Below are positions 54,395 to 62,476 of a stretch of 64,000 nt of DNA, piece by piece. The notes below the pieces were generated by a model, which saw only the letters and a program-made list of their open reading frames with translations, was not told the origin of the DNA and made no database searches. Position numbers and translations under genes: made by a program. Source of the stretch: JAFNAG01 sp963824985 (GTDB taxonomy: Bacteria; Acidobacteriota; UBA6911). The stretch is from contig CAWGRQ010000047.1 in assembly GCA_963824985.1 (NCBI GenBank), positions 62,001 to 126,000 on the forward strand, in the 5' to 3' direction. Numbering within the stretch: position 1 is the stretch's first letter; each line of letters starts with the position of its first letter.

Positions 54395-55243
54395 ATGCCG
54401 ATCAACCAATGCCCATCCAGGACTCATTTCCGGGCGCTGATGGCTCTGGCGTTGGTGCTGGCCGCGAGCGGGGGCGGTCTCTCCGCCGGATGCAGGACGG
54501 CCGTGGTCCGGGTCCCGGTCTCTCCTGAAAACATCAGGCTCGCCAACGCCGCTGCCATCGAGGGGGAAGCGGCCATCGGCCGCAAGGACTACTATGCCGG
54601 CCTGATCAAGTACCTGGAAGCGAGCCGGTACAATCCGAACAGCGAATATATTTTCAACAAGGTGGGAATCTGCTACTCCCGGCTCCAATATTTCGGGGAT
54701 GCGATTACCGCCTTCAATCGCTCCATCGGTCTCAATCCCAAATATGCATATTCCTACAACAACCTTGGTTCCGTGTATTTTGCCAGCGACAACCGGAAAA
54801 AAGCCGAATCGTATTTCCGCAAAGCGATTTCCCTGAATGGCAATGAAGCCTCCTTCCACATCAACCTGGGCACGCTCTATTTCGAGAATGGCAAGTACGA
54901 GAAGGGCCTCGAGGAGTTGCGCAGGGCTCTCCGTCTGGATCCCGAAATCATGAAGAGATCCGAAGGGGCCGGGCTGGCTGCCGCCACCAATCAGAAGAAC
55001 ACCGCCGAAAAGAACTATTTCATGGCGCGGGTATATGCCTCCACCGGAAATGCCGAACGGGCCGTCGAAAATCTGGAACTGGCTCTGAAAGAAGGCTTTA
55101 CCAATCTTGATGCCCTCCTGAAGGAGAATGACTTCGATCCGATCAGGAAGAACGAGAAGTTCATCGAATTCATGAAACAGGCCAGGCAGCTTCTTGGTCC
55201 TGAAAAAAAGTTGGCGGTGCCTGCCGTTTCGGTGCCCCGGTAA
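54395..55243 (+). CDS. Tetratricopeptide-repeat lipoprotein
   Basis: About 282 residues. The N-terminus has a hydrophobic stretch ending in a lipobox-like LSAGC, suggesting outer-membrane lipoprotein sorting. At least four TPR units follow: 'AIGRKDYYAGLIKYLEASRYNPN', 'YIFNKVGICYSRLQYFGDAITAFNRSIGLNPK', 'YSYNNLGSVYFASDNRKKAESYFRKAISLNGN', 'SFHINLGTLYFENGKYEKGLEELRRALRLDPE', and a C-terminal partial repeat. TPRs bind partner proteins; the partner is unknown. Start ATG 54395 with GAGGAG just upstream. Confidence 0.85.
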   Translation: MPINQCPSRTHFRALMALALVLAASGGGLSAGCRTAVVRVPVSPENIRLANAAAIEGEAAIGRKDYYAGLIKYLEASRYNPNSEYIFNKVGICYSRLQYFGDAITAFNRSIGLNPKYAYSYNNLGSVYFASDNRKKAESYFRKAISLNGNEASFHINLGTLYFENGKYEKGLEELRRALRLDPEIMKRSEGAGLAAATNQKNTAEKNYFMARVYASTGNAERAVENLELALKEGFTNLDALLKENDFDPIRKNEKFIEFMKQARQLLGPEKKLAVPAVSVPR

Positions 55244-55445
55244 GATTCCACTCCTCAGACCCCGGCTGCGCATCCGGGCGGTTCATGGATTGGCCTCTCA
55301 TCCACCTGGCAAGCGCCCTGTGACGCAAGAAAGGGTTAATGCCTACCTGTCTGGCAATCGTCGGGGTCGGAATCGCTATCGGCTTTCCCGGACTGCGACT
55401 GCGATTGCGGCCCCGATGCCGACACCGACCTCTTGGGCTTGTAAT

Positions 55446-55652
55446 TGTTTAGCCCCTTCAAAAGCAGCCACGGATTCCACGAATGCAGATGCATGGGGCA
55501 TGCGCGTAACGAGGCGCACAAGATGATGTCGTGGTCTTTGCCTGCCTCCTGGGAGTGCAAGAAACACGCCCTTTTGGTGGGCCCTTCATAAAATCTGTGG
55601 AATCCGTGAAATCCGTGGCGTTTTTTGCGGTCTCTGACGACAGGGCTAAACA
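55446..55652. repeat. Small inverted-repeat-bounded element, copy 3 (TGTTTAGCC ends, different interior)
   Basis: A 207-bp element starting TGTTTAGCC (55446-55454, preceded by GTAAT) and ending GGCTAAACA (55644-55652). Near its ends sit opposed arms of the 'GCCACGGATTCCACG' and 'CTGTGGAATCCGTGAAATCCGTGGC' type, the motif seen in the 30-kb array, instead of the ACGCAAAGACGC arms of copies 1 and 2. It fills most of the 421-bp gap between the TPR gene and the next minus-strand gene. Confidence 0.75.
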
Positions 55653-55664
55653 GTTTCCCGGGCT

Positions 55665-56633
55665 TTAGGCCTCTATTTTCGCAGCAGACAATTCCACCAG
55701 CCATGCCGCCAGCAAAGGGATGATGATTTCATGGTGCCCGGTGATCGCGATCCCAGTTCCGCCTTTCTTAACCGGCCGTTTCAGGACGTTCTCGCGGGGC
55801 CGGTAATGCTGGAAGAAATCGAGATTCGCGGTCGTGAAATCCTGAAGCGCGTCGCCGCTATTGCGCACCAGGGTGATGCATTTGAGGAAAACCTCAGGCA
55901 GGGTTACGGCGGAGCCGCAATTGACATAGACACCGCCGCCATTCAGGCCGGCCACCAGGCTGGCGAACAGGCGGTAATCGCGATGGGATGACTCTCCCAG
56001 AGCCGCGGGAACACACGCGGGGTGATTGTGGATGATGTCGGCGCCGACGGTGACATGAACGGTGACCGGAATGGCACGCGCATAGGCCTGCAGCAGCAGG
56101 CTGAACCGGCCGAATTCCGGCTGCAAGGTGTTCAGGTATCGTCCCAGGGATTCGCCGATGCCGAGCTTATCGGCAATGCCGTCGTGGATGGCACGATTAA
56201 TGTCGCGGCCGGTTTCCTCTGCCATGCCGAAGGCTCCCTGTTCGATCTGGGTGTCCACGTCCTCGCTGGTCGCTCCCACGAGAGCGATCTCAAAGTCATG
56301 GATGATCCCGGAGCCATTGAGCGCAATCGCGGAAACGAATCCCCGGTCCATGAGGTCGATCAGAATCGGGCTCAATCCGGTCTTGATCACATGACCGCCG
56401 AGACCCCAGAGTATCGGCTTGCCGGCACCCCGAGCCTGAACCATCGCCCGGGCCAGGTTGTGCAAGCCCTGTGCCCCGAGAAAATCGGGGAGATGTGCCA
56501 GAAAATCGGCGACCGACCCTCCCTTTGTATGGGGTTGGCCGAAGCTGCGGACATCCACCTTGCTGGGCCGCTCCCGCAGGGAATATGTCCGGGCACGGGT
56601 CAGATCAAAGGGCCGCAGCGAATACCTGGTCAT
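55665..56633 (-). CDS. Conserved protein of unknown function, partner of gmhA (possibly deoxyhypusine-synthase-like)
   Basis: About 322 residues, no signal sequence. Distinct blocks: 'KGGSVADFLAHLPDFLGAQGLHNLARAM', 'ILWGLGGHVIKTGLSPILIDLMDRGFVSAIALNGSGIIHDFEIALVGATSEDVD', 'PVTVHVTVGADIIHNHP', 'LNGGGVYVNCGSAVTLPEVFLK' and 'GTGIAITGHHEIIIPLLAAWL'. The glycine-rich strands and histidine-rich motifs fit a nucleotide-binding Rossmann-like enzyme; the overall pattern reminded me of deoxyhypusine synthase-like bacterial proteins, which I cannot confirm. It starts 6 bp after gmhA, so a role in sugar-phosphate metabolism is a reasonable guess. Confidence 0.6.
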   Translation of the reverse strand: MTRYSLRPFDLTRARTYSLRERPSKVDVRSFGQPHTKGGSVADFLAHLPDFLGAQGLHNLARAMVQARGAGKPILWGLGGHVIKTGLSPILIDLMDRGFVSAIALNGSGIIHDFEIALVGATSEDVDTQIEQGAFGMAEETGRDINRAIHDGIADKLGIGESLGRYLNTLQPEFGRFSLLLQAYARAIPVTVHVTVGADIIHNHPACVPAALGESSHRDYRLFASLVAGLNGGGVYVNCGSAVTLPEVFLKCITLVRNSGDALQDFTTANLDFFQHYRPRENVLKRPVKKGGTGIAITGHHEIIIPLLAAWLVELSAAKIEA

Positions 56634-56639
56634 GGATGG

Positions 56640-57212
56640 CTATAGACCTTTCATTGTTTCATCGACCAACTCGCACAAAATGTGGCCGATCATGATGTGA
56701 ACTTCCTGGATTCGGGCGGTTGTCCGGCACGGAACCACCAGCGGATGGGCTACACTGGCTGCCAGTTTGCCGCCATCGGCGCCAGTCAATCCCACGGTAA
56801 CCAGACCCATTTCCCGGGCTGCCGCCGAGGCGGCACACACGTTCGGAGAATTGCCGCTCGTCGAAATTGCGATTGAAACATCGCCGCGCCGCCCCAAAGC
56901 CCGGACCTGGCGGACAAAAACCTGCTCAAAGCCGTAGTCGTTGCCGACCGAGGTCAAAATCGAGGTGTCGGTGGTCAGGGCGATGGCCGCAAGGGGACGG
57001 CGCTCCCGGGCGAATCTTCCCACCAACTCGGCTGCCAGATGCTGAGCATCCGCGGCGCTGCCGCCGTTGCCGTATATGAGGATCTTGTTGCCGCTCTCCA
57101 GAGCCGTGCAGATCACGCGCACAATGCCGGCGATCCTGTCTTCGTTGGCGGGAAAAAAGGCCTGCTTCACCTGCAGGCTCTCGTGGACAATGTCGCGCAT
57201 GCGATCGATCAT
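56640..57212 (-). CDS. gmhA: SIS-domain phosphoheptose isomerase
   Basis: Converts sedoheptulose 7-phosphate to D-glycero-D-manno-heptose 7-phosphate, the first step to LPS heptose. About 190 residues. Family blocks: 'ILIYGNGGSAADAQHLAAELVGRF' (phosphate-binding SIS loop), 'ALTTDTSILTSVGNDYGFEQVFVRQV', 'GDVSIAISTSGNSPNVCAA' and the C-terminal 'ARIQEVHIMIGHILCELVDE' with catalytic-region His and Glu. DiaA (a DnaA partner) shares the fold, but the TSVGNDYGFEQVF block favours GmhA. It is the first gene of a two-gene operon; kinase and adenylyltransferase genes are not in the window. Confidence 0.9.
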   Translation of the reverse strand: MIDRMRDIVHESLQVKQAFFPANEDRIAGIVRVICTALESGNKILIYGNGGSAADAQHLAAELVGRFARERRPLAAIALTTDTSILTSVGNDYGFEQVFVRQVRALGRRGDVSIAISTSGNSPNVCAASAAAREMGLVTVGLTGADGGKLAASVAHPLVVPCRTTARIQEVHIMIGHILCELVDETMKGL

Positions 57213-57422
57213 GGCATCAAAGATCGGTCACCGGGCGCATTCAAGTCAAGAGTTAAAGCTCGAGCGCAGCAGGAGCGGGCGCGCATATATCCATTGCCGG
57301 CTCGGAGTGCCCTGCCTTCCGCATTACCTGGTTCGAAGCCCGCATTCTCCATATAAGTTTTTCGCAAACGCGCCAATACCGGCGCGTGGCGCCCGGAATT
57401 CACCTAAAATAAACAACTTTTG

Positions 57423-57473
57423 GGCCGCGGATGAACACGGATTGGATCCGTTCATCCGCGGCCTTCCGTGTCC
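57423..57473. terminator. Long hairpin between uvrA and gmhA
   Basis: GGCCGCGGATGAAC (57423-57436) pairs perfectly with GTTCATCCGCGGCC (57460-57473), with an inner GGAT/ATCC pairing. It sits 30 bp beyond the uvrA stop on the minus strand, a natural place for transcript termination, though no T-run follows. The 57213-57502 gap is otherwise featureless. Confidence 0.55.
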
Positions 57474-57502
57474 TGAGATGTCCTGCTCGTGAAGAATGCG
57501 AG

Positions 57503-60355
57503 CTAGCGCTCTTTGGGGTCTTTGCGGTTCGCTTTGGGTTTTGCATTGCCTGCATTGCGGCTCAAAACGGGCCGAAGCGCATTGCCGGTGGCTGAAGGCT
57601 TGATCTTAACCACCTGTTCTGGCGAACCCTGGGCGACGATTTTTCCGCCCTTGTCACCGCCTTCAGGCCCGAGATCAATGACCCAGTCAGCCATCTTGAT
57701 GACGTCGAGGTTGTGCTCAATCACAATCACGGTGTTTCCGAGATCCACGAGGCTGTTCAAAATGTCGATCAATTTTTTGACATCATGAAAGTGCAGGCCG
57801 GTGGTGGGTTCGTCCAGGATATACAGCGTTCTGCCGGTTGCCCGGCGGCTGAGTTCGCGGGCCAGTTTCACCCGCTGCGCCTCTCCCCCGGAAAGCGTCG
57901 TGGACGCCTGCCCGAGTTTGACGTAGCCCAGACCGACATCAACCAGGGCCTCCAGTTTCTGTTCGATGACCGGTATGTTTTTCAGAAGCGGATAGGCATC
58001 GCTGATGTTCATCTCCAGCAGGTCGGAAATCGAGTACCCCTTGTACTGCACCGCGAGCGTCTCCCGGTTGTACCGTTTGCCCTGGCAGGTTTCACAGAGC
58101 ACATGCACCTCGGGCAGAAAGTTCATTTCGATCCGCCGGAGTCCTTCTCCCTGGCAGCTCTCGCACCGCCCGCCTTTGACATTGAAGCTGAATCGTCCCG
58201 CCTTATACCCGCGCATACGGGATTCAGGGAGGAGGGCGAACAACTCGCGGATATGCGTGAACAGGCCCGTGTAGGTGGCCGGGTTGGATCGCGGCGTCCT
58301 GCCGATCGGCGACTGATCGATTTCGATCACCTTGTCGACGTGTTCTATGCCCCGGATTTCATCGTGTTCGCCCGGATCGGCAAGTGCGCGATACAGTTTG
58401 CGCGAGAGAGTTCGGAAGAGGATATCGTCCACAAGTGAGGACTTCCCGGAACCCGATACGCCGGTTACCGCAATCAGCAGACCGAGCGGGAACTCGACCG
58501 TCAGATTCTGAAGGTTGTTGTGCCGGGCGCCGACGACTACCAGGCGCTTGCCGTTGCCCCGGCGCCGGGTCAGGGGAGAATCGATCCGCAGCCGGCCGCT
58601 CAAGTACCCGCCCGTCAGGGATTCCGGCTCGCGCTGCACATCGTCCAGGGTTCCCGAAACCACAACCGTCCCGCCGGCGCTCCCGGCTCCGGGACCCAGA
58701 TCGACGACATGATCGGCACGACGGATGGTCTCTTCATCATGCTCGACCACAATGATCGTGTTCCCGAGGTCGCGCAATTCCGTCAGGGTGTCGAGGAGAC
58801 GCCCGTTGTCCCGGGCGTGGAGTCCTATGGAAGGCTCATCCAGAACATAGAGCACTCCCCTAAGCCTGGACCCGATCTGAGTCGCCAGCCGGATTCTCTG
58901 TCCCTCCCCGCCCGAAAGTGAAGAGACCGGCCGGTCCAGGGACAGGTAACTTACCCCTACATTCAGGAGGAATTCGAGTCGCTCGTCGATTTCCTTGAGC
59001 AGCGGGTCCGCAATCTTATGTTCGCGCGCCGTCAGTTTGATGCGCCGGAAGGACTGCAATGCCTTGGCCAACGGCATTCCAGCGAAATCAAAGATCCCCA
59101 GCCCATCCAGCTTGACCGCGCGGCTCTCCGGGCGCAATCGGGCGCCGCCGCATTCGGGGCAGGCCTGCGGGGAAAAAAGGAGCCCGACTTCCTCCTGAAG
59201 GCGCGTGTTTCCCCCATCCCGGCGCAGATTCTCCAGCCACGAGGAGATCCCCCGGAACTCGGCCATAAGGCGACGGCCATCGTAGCTGAAGGTCAGGGGT
59301 TCGGGACTGCCAAAGAAATAGGCCTGCTGCGCCTCGACGGGCAGCCGCTCGAAGGCCGACCATTCGTCGCACTTGAAGTTCCTGGCGATCGTGAGCAACG
59401 CCTCGCGCAGATAGCTCGAAACCCGGTTGTTCTCGATGGGGAACTCGATCGCCGATATGGGCGTTCCGGGATCCGGAATTACCTTCCCCGGATTGAGCAC
59501 CATCGTGACCCCCATGCCGTCGCATTGCGGACAGGCGCCATACCTGGAGTTGAATGAAAAGGAACGCGGCTCCAGGGCCGGAATGTTGATGCCGCAGCTC
59601 ACGCAGGCCTGACGCTCCGAGAACAGCTTTTCCTCGATGTCGACAGCCGCGACCGTCACCAGTCCCTCCGCAAGATCCATCGCCGCCTTGATGGACATTT
59701 CCAGACGGCGGCGGATGCCGGACCGTATGAGAATCCGGTCGACCACGATTTCCACCGTGTGGGCGCGGGTTCGGGAAAGCGGGATATCCTCCTCGAGATC
59801 GAAGATGCGCCCATCGACCCGGACGCGCACATACCCCCGTTTCAAATGCTTCTCGAAGAGCTTCTTGAATTCCCCCTTCCGGCCCCGCACCACGGGCGCC
59901 AGAATCATGACCCGCGTCTCGGGCGGGTAGGTCAGAACCGAGTCGACAATCTGGTCTAGACTCTGGCGGGTGATCGGCTGTCCGCAGAGATGGCAATGCG
60001 GCCGGCCAATGGAGGCGAACAGAAGCCGCATATAGTCGTAGATCTCCGTGACCGTCCCGACCGTCGAACGCGGGCTGCGGCTCGTGGTCTTCTGTTCGAT
60101 GCTGATCGCCGGGGACAGGCCTTCCACGCTGTCCACATCCGGCTTTTCCATCTGTTCCAGAAACTGGCGCGCAAACGCCGACAGCGATTCGATATAGCGG
60201 CGCTGGCCTTCCGCATATATGGTGTCGAACGCCAGGCTGGACTTGCCCGAACCGGAGAGGCCGGTCACCACCGTCAGCTTGTGCCGGGGGATTTCCAGAT
60301 CGATATTCCTGAGGTTGTGCTGGCGCGCACCGCGAACCACTATCTTCTCTAACAT
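57503..60355 (-). CDS. uvrA: Excinuclease ABC subunit A
   Basis: DNA-damage recognition ATPase of nucleotide excision repair, about 950 residues, with two ABC modules. First Walker A 'GLSGSGKSSLAFDTIYAEGQRRYIESLSAFARQFL'; zinc sites 'CHLCG', 'CVSCG...CPQCDGMG' and 'CESCQGEG...CETCQGKRY'. Signatures 'LSGGEGQRIRLATQIGS' and 'LSGGEAQRVKLARELS'; second Walker A 'GVSGSGKSSLVDDIL'. The tail ends in a basic stretch (KPKANRKDPKER). It is monocistronic. UvrB is 8 kb away on the same strand; uvrC is not in the window. Confidence 0.97.
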   Translation of the reverse strand: MLEKIVVRGARQHNLRNIDLEIPRHKLTVVTGLSGSGKSSLAFDTIYAEGQRRYIESLSAFARQFLEQMEKPDVDSVEGLSPAISIEQKTTSRSPRSTVGTVTEIYDYMRLLFASIGRPHCHLCGQPITRQSLDQIVDSVLTYPPETRVMILAPVVRGRKGEFKKLFEKHLKRGYVRVRVDGRIFDLEEDIPLSRTRAHTVEIVVDRILIRSGIRRRLEMSIKAAMDLAEGLVTVAAVDIEEKLFSERQACVSCGINIPALEPRSFSFNSRYGACPQCDGMGVTMVLNPGKVIPDPGTPISAIEFPIENNRVSSYLREALLTIARNFKCDEWSAFERLPVEAQQAYFFGSPEPLTFSYDGRRLMAEFRGISSWLENLRRDGGNTRLQEEVGLLFSPQACPECGGARLRPESRAVKLDGLGIFDFAGMPLAKALQSFRRIKLTAREHKIADPLLKEIDERLEFLLNVGVSYLSLDRPVSSLSGGEGQRIRLATQIGSRLRGVLYVLDEPSIGLHARDNGRLLDTLTELRDLGNTIIVVEHDEETIRRADHVVDLGPGAGSAGGTVVVSGTLDDVQREPESLTGGYLSGRLRIDSPLTRRRGNGKRLVVVGARHNNLQNLTVEFPLGLLIAVTGVSGSGKSSLVDDILFRTLSRKLYRALADPGEHDEIRGIEHVDKVIEIDQSPIGRTPRSNPATYTGLFTHIRELFALLPESRMRGYKAGRFSFNVKGGRCESCQGEGLRRIEMNFLPEVHVLCETCQGKRYNRETLAVQYKGYSISDLLEMNISDAYPLLKNIPVIEQKLEALVDVGLGYVKLGQASTTLSGGEAQRVKLARELSRRATGRTLYILDEPTTGLHFHDVKKLIDILNSLVDLGNTVIVIEHNLDVIKMADWVIDLGPEGGDKGGKIVAQGSPEQVVKIKPSATGNALRPVLSRNAGNAKPKANRKDPKER

Positions 60356-60517
60356 AGCCTGCCCAAACTTATAATTTTACGTTCCCGGTCGGGCATTCGT
60401 CAACGCCCTCGGCGACTGACCGGCCGGCCGGGAGCAGCGCGGCCGCGCATTTCCCCCCAAGAATATCCAGCCGACCGCAACCCGGGTTTCTATTCCGTAC
60501 CCCGAAACCATATATCT

Positions 60518-60534
60518 GGTATAATTTCTATACC
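60518..60534 (+). promoter_or_regulatory. brnTA promoter/operator
   Basis: The palindrome GGTATA-ATTTC-TATACC (60518-60534) abuts the brnT ATG and contains the -10 box TATAAT (60520-60525), so the BrnA antitoxin could occupy it and block transcription, as known for BrnTA autoregulation. Only 9 nt lie between the -10 box and the start codon, which implies a leaderless or near-leaderless mRNA. Confidence 0.65.
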
Positions 60535-60795
60535 ATGGAATTCGAGTGTGATGCGACAAAGAGCGATGACACCAAGAAGAAGCACGGTATCGATTTTGTT
60601 GACGCGCAGCTTTTGTGGAACGATCCCGATTTCGTGGAGGTTCCGTCGACCACGTCAGGCGAACGGAGATATCTGGTCATAGGGAAGATTTCGGGCAAGC
60701 ATTGGTCGGCGATAATAACCTTTCGCGACAATCGCACCAGAATAATTTCCGTGCGCCGGTCTCGGGAAGAGGAGGTTAAAATTTATGAAATCTGA
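60535..60795 (+). CDS. brnT: BrnT-type ribonuclease toxin
   Basis: Toxin of the BrnTA type II system, an RNase of the RelE-like fold, about 86 residues. Family features are 'FECDATKSDDTKKKHGIDFVDAQLLWNDPDFVEVPST', 'GERRYLVIGKISGKHWSAIITFRDNRTRIISVRRSREEEVKIYE', with the conserved basic/aromatic C-terminal 'ISVRRSREEE' motif. The strand order and active-site-type residues (R, H, E) match BrnT. The antitoxin gene overlaps its last 11 bp. The operator palindrome lies immediately upstream. Confidence 0.92.
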   Translation: MEFECDATKSDDTKKKHGIDFVDAQLLWNDPDFVEVPSTTSGERRYLVIGKISGKHWSAIITFRDNRTRIISVRRSREEEVKIYEI

Positions 60796-61006
60796 AGAAC
60801 TGGACAGAAGATTCGATAGCGGCGAGGATATTTCGAAATATCTGGACCTTTCCAGAATCCGAAGGCCCGGCCAGGAGCAAAAGCGCGTCAATGTCGATTT
60901 TCCGGTTTGGATGATACGATGCCTCGACAGAGTGGCAAAACGACTTGGAGTTCCCCGCCAATCGGTAATTAAAGTCTGGATAGCGGAGCGTCTCGACAAA
61001 TCATGA
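60785..61006 (+). CDS. brnA: BrnA antitoxin (ribbon-helix-helix)
   Basis: About 73 residues. N-terminal toxin-binding part (MKSEELDRRFDSGEDISKYLDLSRIRRPGQEQK) and C-terminal ribbon-helix-helix DNA-binding domain 'RVNVDFPVWMIRCLDRVAKRLGVPRQSVIKVWIAERL'. The strand residues RVNVDFP and the helix pair match the BrnA/CopG type. It overlaps brnT by 11 bp and would repress the shared promoter. A TGTTTAGCC-family element begins 21 bp downstream. Confidence 0.9.
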   Translation: MKSEELDRRFDSGEDISKYLDLSRIRRPGQEQKRVNVDFPVWMIRCLDRVAKRLGVPRQSVIKVWIAERLDKS

Positions 61007-61027
61007 GGCGCCATGATTTCCGGTAAT

Positions 61028-61302
61028 TGTTTAGCCAAATCAAATGGATGAAGAAGCAAAACGCAAAGGCGCAAAGGCGCAGGGGCGCAAGGATCGACAT
61101 TGAGCAACAGGCGTGGGCGCAGCGCTTCGCGCTGGCGCATCCTTGAGCGAGCCGCGGGAGAAAGCGCGGGCAGCGGCTACTCAGGAGGATTGCGCTTTCT
61201 CCCGCGGCTCGCACAAGGATGCGGCCGAAGGCCGCCCATGCCCGCGAACCGAAAGGAATCTCTTTGCGTCTTTGCGTTCTGCTGTTCAGCATCGGCTAAA
61301 CA
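61028..61302. repeat. Small inverted-repeat-bounded element, copy 2 (inverted relative to copy 1)
   Basis: A 275-bp element starting TGTTTAGCC (61028-61036) and ending GGCTAAACA (61294-61302). Read on the minus strand it matches 876-1131 nearly throughout, including the arms and the GCGCTTTCTCCCGCGGCTCG palindrome. Both copies share the extra end sequences CTG (one side) and AATTACC (other side). It lies between brnA and higA. The remaining 61303-61536 shows nothing recognised. Confidence 0.8.
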
Positions 61303-61536
61303 GATGCGATTTCCGTAGTAGTGCCTTTTAGAGTAAGTCCGCCAGACGGTCGCGGTTTCAGGATTCTTGTTCGCTTTCCTCTTCTGCGAGCCTGGATTTG
61401 TCCGATATATCCGTAATCCGCCCATAATGCCCCTGCTAGGCCGAATCGCGGCAAAGGTGAACTGCTTTCAAGAATTCTCGCAGCGCATACCAATCTTGCC
61501 GGATTCAAAAGTCACCCCGTGCTGGAACACAAGAAA

Positions 61537-61848
61537 TCATGCGGCGGCGAACTTCTTGACCTGAAGTGATCTCCGTTTCGGCTCGACTTGGGCCAAGTCA
61601 TACTGCAGCTGTTGAAGAAGCCAACTCTCTGCGGTGGTATTGAAGGCAATCGAGAGCCTAATGGCCATCTCTGCGCTGATTCCCGAACGCCCATTCAAAA
61701 TTCCTGAGAGCGTCTTCCGGCTGACGCCGAGAGCGGCGGCTGCCCGAGTAACAGTCAAACCCAGAGGATCGAGGCAAAGCTCACGCAAAACTTCTCCGGG
61801 GTGCGGGGGGTTGTGCATCTTTATCGGAGACCTAGTGATAGTCTTCAT
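61537..61848 (-). CDS. higA: HigA-type antitoxin (XRE-family HTH)
   Basis: About 103 residues. The helix-turn-helix is 'LTVTRAAAALGVSRKTLSGILNGRSGISAEMAIRLSIAFNTTAESWLLQQLQYDL', preceded by the 'PPHPGEVLRELCLDPLGL' lead-in typical of HigA/VapI antitoxins. The ATG at 61848 lies inside the toxin gene, giving a 17-bp overlap and the toxin-first order characteristic of higBA. It would bind and repress the higBA promoter with the toxin. Confidence 0.93.
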   Translation of the reverse strand: MKTITRSPIKMHNPPHPGEVLRELCLDPLGLTVTRAAAALGVSRKTLSGILNGRSGISAEMAIRLSIAFNTTAESWLLQQLQYDLAQVEPKRRSLQVKKFAAA

Positions 61849-62113
61849 AGTCCACATCCTTGACATCAGGTCTGGAAAACTCAAATGTTACGCGCCAGTT
61901 GCCGCTCACGACCACCGACCAAGACCCCTTTCTATCTCCGGTCAAAGGGTGTAAGCGCAGGCCAGGCAACGCCATGTCCCGTGGTTCTGCTGCTACATTG
62001 AGGCGGCCCAGAATAAGTCGCAGTTTTGCCGCATGCTTGGCCTGGATGCCGGCCGCATCTCCACGTACGAAAAACCGCTCCAGTCCTTTGTGTCGGAAAC
62101 TGAGTATGGCCAC
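61832..62113 (-). CDS. higB: HigB-type mRNA interferase toxin
   Basis: RelE-superfamily toxin cutting mRNA on the ribosome. About 93 residues: 'SFRHKGLERFFVRGDAAGIQAKHAAKLRLILGRLNVAAEPRDMALPGLRLHPLTGDRKGSWSVVVSGNWRVTFEFSRPDVKDVDYEDYH'. The 'HPLxGDRKGxWSVxVSGNWRVTFEF...DVDYEDYH' C-terminus is diagnostic. The start is GTG at 62113. No ribosome binding site precedes it; a promoter -10 box ends 7 nt upstream, suggesting a leaderless mRNA. Confidence 0.93.
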   Translation of the reverse strand: MAILSFRHKGLERFFVRGDAAGIQAKHAAKLRLILGRLNVAAEPRDMALPGLRLHPLTGDRKGSWSVVVSGNWRVTFEFSRPDVKDVDYEDYH

Positions 62114-62120
62114 AAGGAGG

Positions 62121-62149
62121 ATTGTAACACGTAACGTATCGGGTTACAA
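62121..62149 (-). promoter_or_regulatory. higBA promoter with operator palindrome
   Basis: On the minus strand, TTGTAA (62149-62144), 17-bp spacer, TACAAT (62126-62121), then 7 nt to the GTG start. The inverted repeat TTGTAAC (62122-62128)/GTTACAA (62143-62149) spans both promoter boxes and is a likely HigA operator. The rest of 62150-62476 holds nothing recognised. Confidence 0.6.
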
Positions 62150-62476
62150 CCGCAGTCCGCGGCAGAACAGACCCCTTGGCAATAGAGATAATGATGGAGC
62201 GACAACACCCGAATCGATGTGTCCGAGATGGCCGTTATCCACTCACGTGGAACCAAAGTTGCCGAGAAGCTCATGTATTGGGAGCCTTAATCCAAATCAT
62301 CTTTCCGGTCTACCGACTACACGCCCACGAGACGAGGATGGATGATAAGTGCAGCTTCGCAGAACGCGACTTGGGGATAACAACACGCAAACCGTTGGGA
62401 CAGGAGTAGCTCGAAAACTGTTTCCCCTTGCTAAGAGGAAATGTGCAATAATCCTGGAAAATTGCTGAGGACGGCC

